The notes under the pieces were generated by a model that saw only the letters and a list, made by a program, of their open reading frames with translations, made no database searches and was not told where the DNA came from. From Nitrospirales bacterium (GTDB lineage Bacteria; Nitrospirota; Nitrospiria; Nitrospirales; UBA8639): 38,445 nt of DNA. Positions 34,164-38,445 of this stretch are shown one piece after another. Position 1 is the first letter of the stretch, and every line of letters begins with the position of its first letter. The stretch is taken from the NCBI GenBank assembly GCA_021604105.1, contig BQIW01000040.1, forward strand, positions 1 through 38,445, written 5' to 3'. The translations under genes were made by a program, and so were the position numbers.

Positions 34164-34336
34164 CACAACTTTCCCATTATCCTTACCATTCGAGTTAAAA
34201 TCCTTTCCTGTAGCAGGCCCTTGCGAGGATAACACATTCGCAACCGTCTGCCGATTCTTTACACACACGTACCTCGCCTTGGGACAATCGACTCCCATCA
34301 TTTTAAACGATGAAAAAGGGAAGCGCACCCGGAAAT

Positions 34337-34771
34337 CTAATGGATGGCTTGCAAGGCAGTCTCTTCGGTGGGATACGTCGGAATCAGTTCGGGAAAATTT
34401 GCGCCTTCGAGTAAAGATTTCACCGGCTGTTGGGGTTCTACGACGCTCATGACCATATGATGGTCATGTAAGTCGAGGTAGGCGAGCACCAGTCCCCCCA
34501 GCCCAATGGTGTCCATGAACGTGACCCCCTGCATATTAAAAATGATATGCCTGGCGCCAGAGAACCTGGCGGATTTCACCATCCCCTGGAACACTTTCCG
34601 GGAGTACACGGTCACTCGTCCTGAAATCATCAAGACCAGCGTTGTATCTTGCATTCGTTCGGCTACGTGCATCTCGCCACCAGGGATTATATTGTTATTT
34701 TCGGCAATTTCCTCCAATTCTTGCTGAATGCCCCTGATTTCCTCATGATGTCGAGGGTCTTGTGCCTCCAC
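34337..34771 (-). CDS. STAS-domain protein, anti-anti-sigma-like
   Basis: A 144-residue protein. The first 35 residues form a charged helix ('EIRGIQQELEEIAENN'). The STAS domain (about 40-140) follows, with 'FNMQGVTFMDTIGLGGLVLAYL'. The usual phosphorylation site is D-S-x-G; here it is D87-T88-I89-G90, so Thr replaces Ser. Such antagonists bind a serine kinase/anti-sigma factor in the partner-switch pathway. No kinase or phosphatase of that pathway is in the window. It is divergent from recQ and upstream of the aminopeptidase gene, with 173 bp between. Confidence 0.85.
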   Translation of the reverse strand: MEAQDPRHHEEIRGIQQELEEIAENNNIIPGGEMHVAERMQDTTLVLMISGRVTVYSRKVFQGMVKSARFSGARHIIFNMQGVTFMDTIGLGGLVLAYLDLHDHHMVMSVVEPQQPVKSLLEGANFPELIPTYPTEETALQAIH

Positions 34772-35034
34772 AGGTAGACAGCCCCACTATGGAAAGAGCA
34801 TTATGACGGATCTTGAGCCATCCACTGGCAAAAAACAACATGCCGAAATGGCGATGAATTTCATGAAAAATGCAGAATATCACGCCTGAAGCTGAAGAAA
34901 GTGATCGGAAGGAGCAATGAGAAGGCCACATAGGCTCAGCGCGAGGCTTCCCCTCACAAGGTGAGCTTTGTTGCGACAGGTCACAATATCCCTACTCTCT
35001 ATCCACATCTCCTACATTTGCGACAACTTCAATT

Positions 35035-37323
35035 GTGAAGAACAACCTTTCCCTCCAACAGACTGACTCCCGGCACCTGCACCCCTCAACACAACCTCAC
35101 CTTCTCTCTCTGTTAAAAGAACACTTTGGGTTCACCGCCTTTCGGCCATTACAGGAAGAGATCATTCGGGATGTCCTCGCTGAACGCGACGTGATGGCCC
35201 TGTTGCCCACGGGAGGAGGGAAGTCCCTGTGCTTTCAGTTACCGGCGCTGGCCCGCTCGGGCCTGACGATCGTTGTCTCGCCGCTCATTGCGCTGATGAA
35301 AGATCAAGTGGATGGGCTCCGGGCCAATGGCATTGCTGCAACCTATCTCAACTCATCCCTGACCGCGCAAGAATCCCAGACCCGCTTGCGGGGTCTGCAC
35401 CAAGGTGGCTACCGCCTCCTCTATATGGCCCCGGAACGCCTCATGGTCCCCGGATACCTCAGCCTGGTCCGGAATTTTCAGGTCAATCTGCTTGCCATTG
35501 ATGAAGCCCACTGTATCAGTGAATGGGGCCATGATTTCCGGCCGGAATACCGGCGACTTGTGGAACTCCGAGATCAGCTCCCAAGTCTCCCGATCATCGC
35601 GCTCACCGCCACCGCCACGGAGCGGGTGCAAAAAGACATTGTGACACTCCTGCGCTTGCGGGATCCGGCCTGCTACGTGGCCAGTTTCAACCGGCCCAAC
35701 CTGACCTACCAGGTGCAGCCTAAGGACAACCCGTTTGGACAAGTCCTCGCATTTCTCCGGAAACGCCCCAAGGACTGCGGAATTCTCTACTGTCAGAGCC
35801 GGAAGACCACGGAAAGTGTGGCGGATCGTTTACAGCATTATGGCCTGAAGGCACTGCCCTATCATGCAGGCCTGAGTGCCGAGGAGCGCACACGGCATCA
35901 GGAATTGTTCTTGCGAGATGAAATCCAGATGATTTGCGCCACCATTGCCTTCGGCATGGGAATCAACAAGCCTAACGTGCGATTTGTCATTCACTACGAT
36001 TTACCAAAAAACCTCGAAAGTTATTATCAGGAGACAGGCCGCGCCGGGCGGGATGGTCTGCCAAGCGAGTGTGTCTTGCTCTTCAGCGCCGGGGATACGG
36101 TCAAGCAGCAGCGCTTTATCAATGAGAAAAGCAACTTCCAGGAACAGCAGATTGCCAACAGGCAATTACAGGAAATGGTGCACTATGCGGAATGTGGTAC
36201 ATGCCGGCGTCGCACCTTGCTCCAATATTTTGGAGAACAGGTTGAATCAGAAAACTGTGGCGGATGCGACAACTGTCTCTCGCCCAGGGATATCTTCGAC
36301 GGCACAGATGCCGCGCAGACCGTTCTCTTTTGCGTTGAAGAGATTCGTGGGACAAGTGGATTTAGCGTCGGACTCAATCACGTCATCGCCGTACTCACCG
36401 GAGCCAACACCGAGAAAATCCGCCGATGGCGTCATGACCAATTAACCAGCTACGGGAAAGGGGAAGCCCACCGGCGACCCGAATGGGCAACCATCAGCCG
36501 GGAACTCATCCGGCTCGGATATCTCCAACAAACGGCAGATCCATTCACAGTGTTGGAAGTTACCGACCAGGGCCAGCACTTCCTTCAAGAACCCCAGACG
36601 CTCATGCTCACGAAGCCCATGAACACACCGGATCGCAAGGCGCTCTCTGTCGAAGACCTGGGCCACGACGAGATGCTCTTCACTCGCCTCCGTCAACTGC
36701 GAAAGACATTAGCCGATGAGGCTGATGTCCCTGCCTACGTCATATTCTCCGATGTGGCACTACGGCAGATGGCACGAGACTATCCGACCAATGAACAGGA
36801 GTTCCTCCAGATTAGTGGGGTCGGAAATCGGAAATTACAGGAATTTGGACCTAAGTTCCTGACAGTCATCGCAAGGCACCTGGAAATTTACGCCCCCCTG
36901 ACTACTCCAAAGGAATCCAATCCCACAGCAGCGTTCTCTTTAAGAAATCAAAACCCGGCAACCAATCAAAAAGATATTCCGTACCGGCAGGATTTAGAAG
37001 GTTATAAAAAAACGGCCAGAAGAAGGCCGCTTGGAGATACCGTCCATGATACGTTGCGCTATTTTCGGGCAGGGCATTCGATCGAACAGATCGCCAGTGA
37101 GCGCGGCTTGGTCACCAGCACCATCTATGGACACCTGGAACAAGCCATTCAAGCCGGTGAGCCGGTAGACCTTACCCAACTGTGGACATCGGAGCAGGAA
37201 TTAGAAATGGCAGAAGCCTTCGAGAAAACGGGTTTTGGCAATCTCACCGGCGCCAAAGAGCTCCTCGGCAACCTCTACGATTACGGCCAACTCCGCCTCT
37301 TCCGCGCGGCTCATGGGAAATAG
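35035..37323 (+). CDS. recQ: ATP-dependent DNA helicase RecQ
   Basis: A 762-residue 3'-5' DNA helicase acting in recombination and replication-fork repair. The Q-motif is 'FGFTAFRPLQ' (31-40), Walker A 'TGGGKS' (59-64), 'DEAH' 156-159, and motif VI 'QETGRAGRDGLP'. The zinc-binding part has 'CGTCRRR' and 'CGGCDNC'. It is followed by the RQC winged helix, an HRDC domain ('LFTRLRQLRKTLADEADVPAY') and an extra C-terminal helix-turn-helix of the type seen in longer RecQ proteins ('HSIEQIASERGLVTSTIYGHL'). This explains the length over the 609 of E. coli. GTG 35035 is the only reasonable start; no good ribosome-binding site is visible. Confidence 0.95.
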   Translation: MKNNLSLQQTDSRHLHPSTQPHLLSLLKEHFGFTAFRPLQEEIIRDVLAERDVMALLPTGGGKSLCFQLPALARSGLTIVVSPLIALMKDQVDGLRANGIAATYLNSSLTAQESQTRLRGLHQGGYRLLYMAPERLMVPGYLSLVRNFQVNLLAIDEAHCISEWGHDFRPEYRRLVELRDQLPSLPIIALTATATERVQKDIVTLLRLRDPACYVASFNRPNLTYQVQPKDNPFGQVLAFLRKRPKDCGILYCQSRKTTESVADRLQHYGLKALPYHAGLSAEERTRHQELFLRDEIQMICATIAFGMGINKPNVRFVIHYDLPKNLESYYQETGRAGRDGLPSECVLLFSAGDTVKQQRFINEKSNFQEQQIANRQLQEMVHYAECGTCRRRTLLQYFGEQVESENCGGCDNCLSPRDIFDGTDAAQTVLFCVEEIRGTSGFSVGLNHVIAVLTGANTEKIRRWRHDQLTSYGKGEAHRRPEWATISRELIRLGYLQQTADPFTVLEVTDQGQHFLQEPQTLMLTKPMNTPDRKALSVEDLGHDEMLFTRLRQLRKTLADEADVPAYVIFSDVALRQMARDYPTNEQEFLQISGVGNRKLQEFGPKFLTVIARHLEIYAPLTTPKESNPTAAFSLRNQNPATNQKDIPYRQDLEGYKKTARRRPLGDTVHDTLRYFRAGHSIEQIASERGLVTSTIYGHLEQAIQAGEPVDLTQLWTSEQELEMAEAFEKTGFGNLTGAKELLGNLYDYGQLRLFRAAHGK

Positions 37324-37520
37324 AGGTAATGATTGAATCAGATCCCATTTCAGGCATTCGTTATTCCAAGTGGGTGCCTATCATAAGCATATTGGGGAGT
37401 AGTGGAGAAGGTGTTGACGTTGATTGCAAGTCGAAATATTAAATGAGAGTCCCGGCAGGCTCTGCCGCTTTAGGTTGTCCCAGGGTTTGATTCTGGTACA
37501 TGAAAAAGGTCATACCCGAA

Positions 37521-37553
37521 CGAGCCCTTTTATCCGAAGGATAAAAGGGCTCG
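37521..37553. other. 15-bp perfect hairpin between convergent genes
   Basis: The arms CGAGCCCTTTTATCC (37521-37535) and GGATAAAAGGGCTCG (37539-37553) enclose a GAA loop. It lies between recQ and the convergent exported-protein gene, where a shared terminator is expected. There is no T-tract directly after the stem on either strand, so it is not a standard intrinsic terminator. Confidence 0.7.
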
Positions 37554-37569
37554 CTCATGGGCAATCACA

Positions 37570-38346
37570 CTAAGGGGCGAGGTTGATTTCGACGTTGAAG
37601 AAGTAGTCGTTGGCGCCGTTTCCTGGCCTCGTAATATCTACGGCATCACTCGGATCGGCTTCCCCTCCTAAGGGTATGGTAATAGCATCATTCGGTTGAT
37701 CAAGAAAACTATCAAATAGTATTTGTTCGGGTATGGTTCCTAACCGTACTATTTCCAGTCCACCTGGATTTTCCCAGTTGAAGAGCGAACCTGAAGCAGA
37801 TTGTACGATGACGGAATTGGGTGTGGCGGAAAAAACGTTGGTAACCACCACTGAAGTGGGGGTGAGATTGCCAAGATCTGGACAATCAGCGTCTGGGGGA
37901 AGCGAGCAAGGATCAAACGTCTTGGGGTATTGGCCGAATTCAACGGTGTCACCCGCATTAATCACACCGTCCATGTTGGTATCAACAAGCTCCGAGATTT
38001 CAACGTCGACTTGCGGGTCGTACGTTCCGTCCCGGTCTGTGTCGATGTATGCCCGGGAAAAAACGTTCCGCGCGATGACCTCGTTGCATTCTGCATCCAG
38101 AGTGATCGTTCCTGCACCATTTGAACTTGCGGGGAATATGTCCCCGTGGTTGGCCAGGTGATTCTGGACTGCGTTACCACTGACGGAAATTTTCTTAAAT
38201 ACTCCTTCATCCGCGTCAAAATGGCACAATTCCACTTTAGGCATCTTGGCAGCTTCAACTTGACCCGTCCCTAGAATACACACACCCGCAAAAGCGGCAC
38301 AGAGCCATACCGATGTTCTTTTTCTTCTTTGACCGACTAAATTCAT
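37570..38346 (-). CDS. Exported protein with calcium-loop motifs
   Basis: A 258-residue secreted protein. ATG 38346 has GGAGG 6 nt upstream. The signal peptide ('SVWLCAAFAGVCILGTGQVEA') ends near residue 32. The mature part has 'VELCHFDADEGVF' and 'VQNHLANHGD', a Cys-His/HLxxHGD segment common in exported proteins of environmental bacteria. Two aspartate loops follow that could bind calcium: 'DTDRDGTYD' (102-110) and 'DTNMDGVINAGD' (122-133), similar to dockerin or thrombospondin-3 loops. The C-terminal half is beta-rich with no membrane anchor. Function unknown; extracellular or surface role inferred. Confidence 0.85.
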   Translation of the reverse strand: MNLVGQRRKRTSVWLCAAFAGVCILGTGQVEAAKMPKVELCHFDADEGVFKKISVSGNAVQNHLANHGDIFPASSNGAGTITLDAECNEVIARNVFSRAYIDTDRDGTYDPQVDVEISELVDTNMDGVINAGDTVEFGQYPKTFDPCSLPPDADCPDLGNLTPTSVVVTNVFSATPNSVIVQSASGSLFNWENPGGLEIVRLGTIPEQILFDSFLDQPNDAITIPLGGEADPSDAVDITRPGNGANDYFFNVEINLAP

Positions 38347-38445
38347 AACATCCTCCAAATGTGTGGTTATGAAGAATACATCGGTTGGTTATTCAAAAAG
38401 GAAAGTACCACGGAGCCAAAAATTTCACCCACGGTCGAAAACCGT

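Noticed and set aside
1..38445. CRISPR arrays, integrated phage and complete insertion sequences
   Set aside because: No regularly spaced repeats, phage structural genes or full transposase with inverted repeats were seen by eye; a computed repeat search would be decisive.

Overview
The window looks like chromosomal DNA of a Nitrospira-type bacterium (phylum Nitrospirota). The main reason is the gene set: a five-component 2-oxoacid:ferredoxin oxidoreductase of the aerobe-adapted 'For' type, as described in Hydrogenobacter and found in Nitrospira, next to a trmFO-xerC-hslV-hslU run, a K+-dependent proton pyrophosphatase and hflKC. Base composition is moderate. The genus is inferred from gene content only; there is no rRNA in the window.

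Layout. 1-408: 5' part of an exported FecR-domain protein running off the left edge. 409-1649: about 1.2 kb with no convincing gene. 1667-3414: a class-II cAMP-phosphodiesterase-like metallo-hydrolase and a Crp-family regulator, with two perfect TGTGA-N6-TCACA boxes between them. 3681-4124: tRNA-Asn and a small acidic protein. 4241-8227: the forE-A-B-G-D operon on the minus strand, with a sigma-70-like promoter, a leader of about 180 nt and a strong terminator. 8594-9073: a small membrane protein. 9170-15913: a plus-strand run cysQ-trmFO-xerC-hslV-hslU-argB-pncA with tight or overlapping junctions. 16105-17785: a transposase-like DNA-binding protein lacking a catalytic domain, and a short kinase-like protein lacking the expected phosphoacceptor histidine. 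18293-21528: hppA and an RluE-type pseudouridine synthase. 22107-24738: hflK-hflC followed by a pentapeptide-repeat protein. 24964-28064: a PAS-GAF-PAS histidine kinase and three very small envelope proteins. 28420-31650: a COG0523/CobW GTPase, a SIMPL-domain protein, a 60-residue zinc ribbon on the other strand and a TraB-family membrane protein. 31775-34771: two small unknown proteins, an M24B Xaa-Pro aminopeptidase and a STAS protein. 35035-37323: recQ. 37570-38346: an exported protein with calcium-loop motifs.

How the genes work together. The For enzyme links ferredoxin to 2-oxoacid metabolism (reductive TCA cycle or its oxidative reverse). HppA can conserve or spend energy as a proton gradient coupled to pyrophosphate. 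HslVU, HflKC and TrmFO are quality-control and translation functions. The most distinctive regulatory point is the Crp/phosphodiesterase pair. The tandem Crp boxes sit at positions expected for activation of the phosphodiesterase gene, which would make a negative feedback loop on cyclic nucleotide level. Other points worth a second look are the His-less kinase-like protein, the trio of tiny envelope proteins, and the unusual cysteine spacing in the For ferredoxin subunit.
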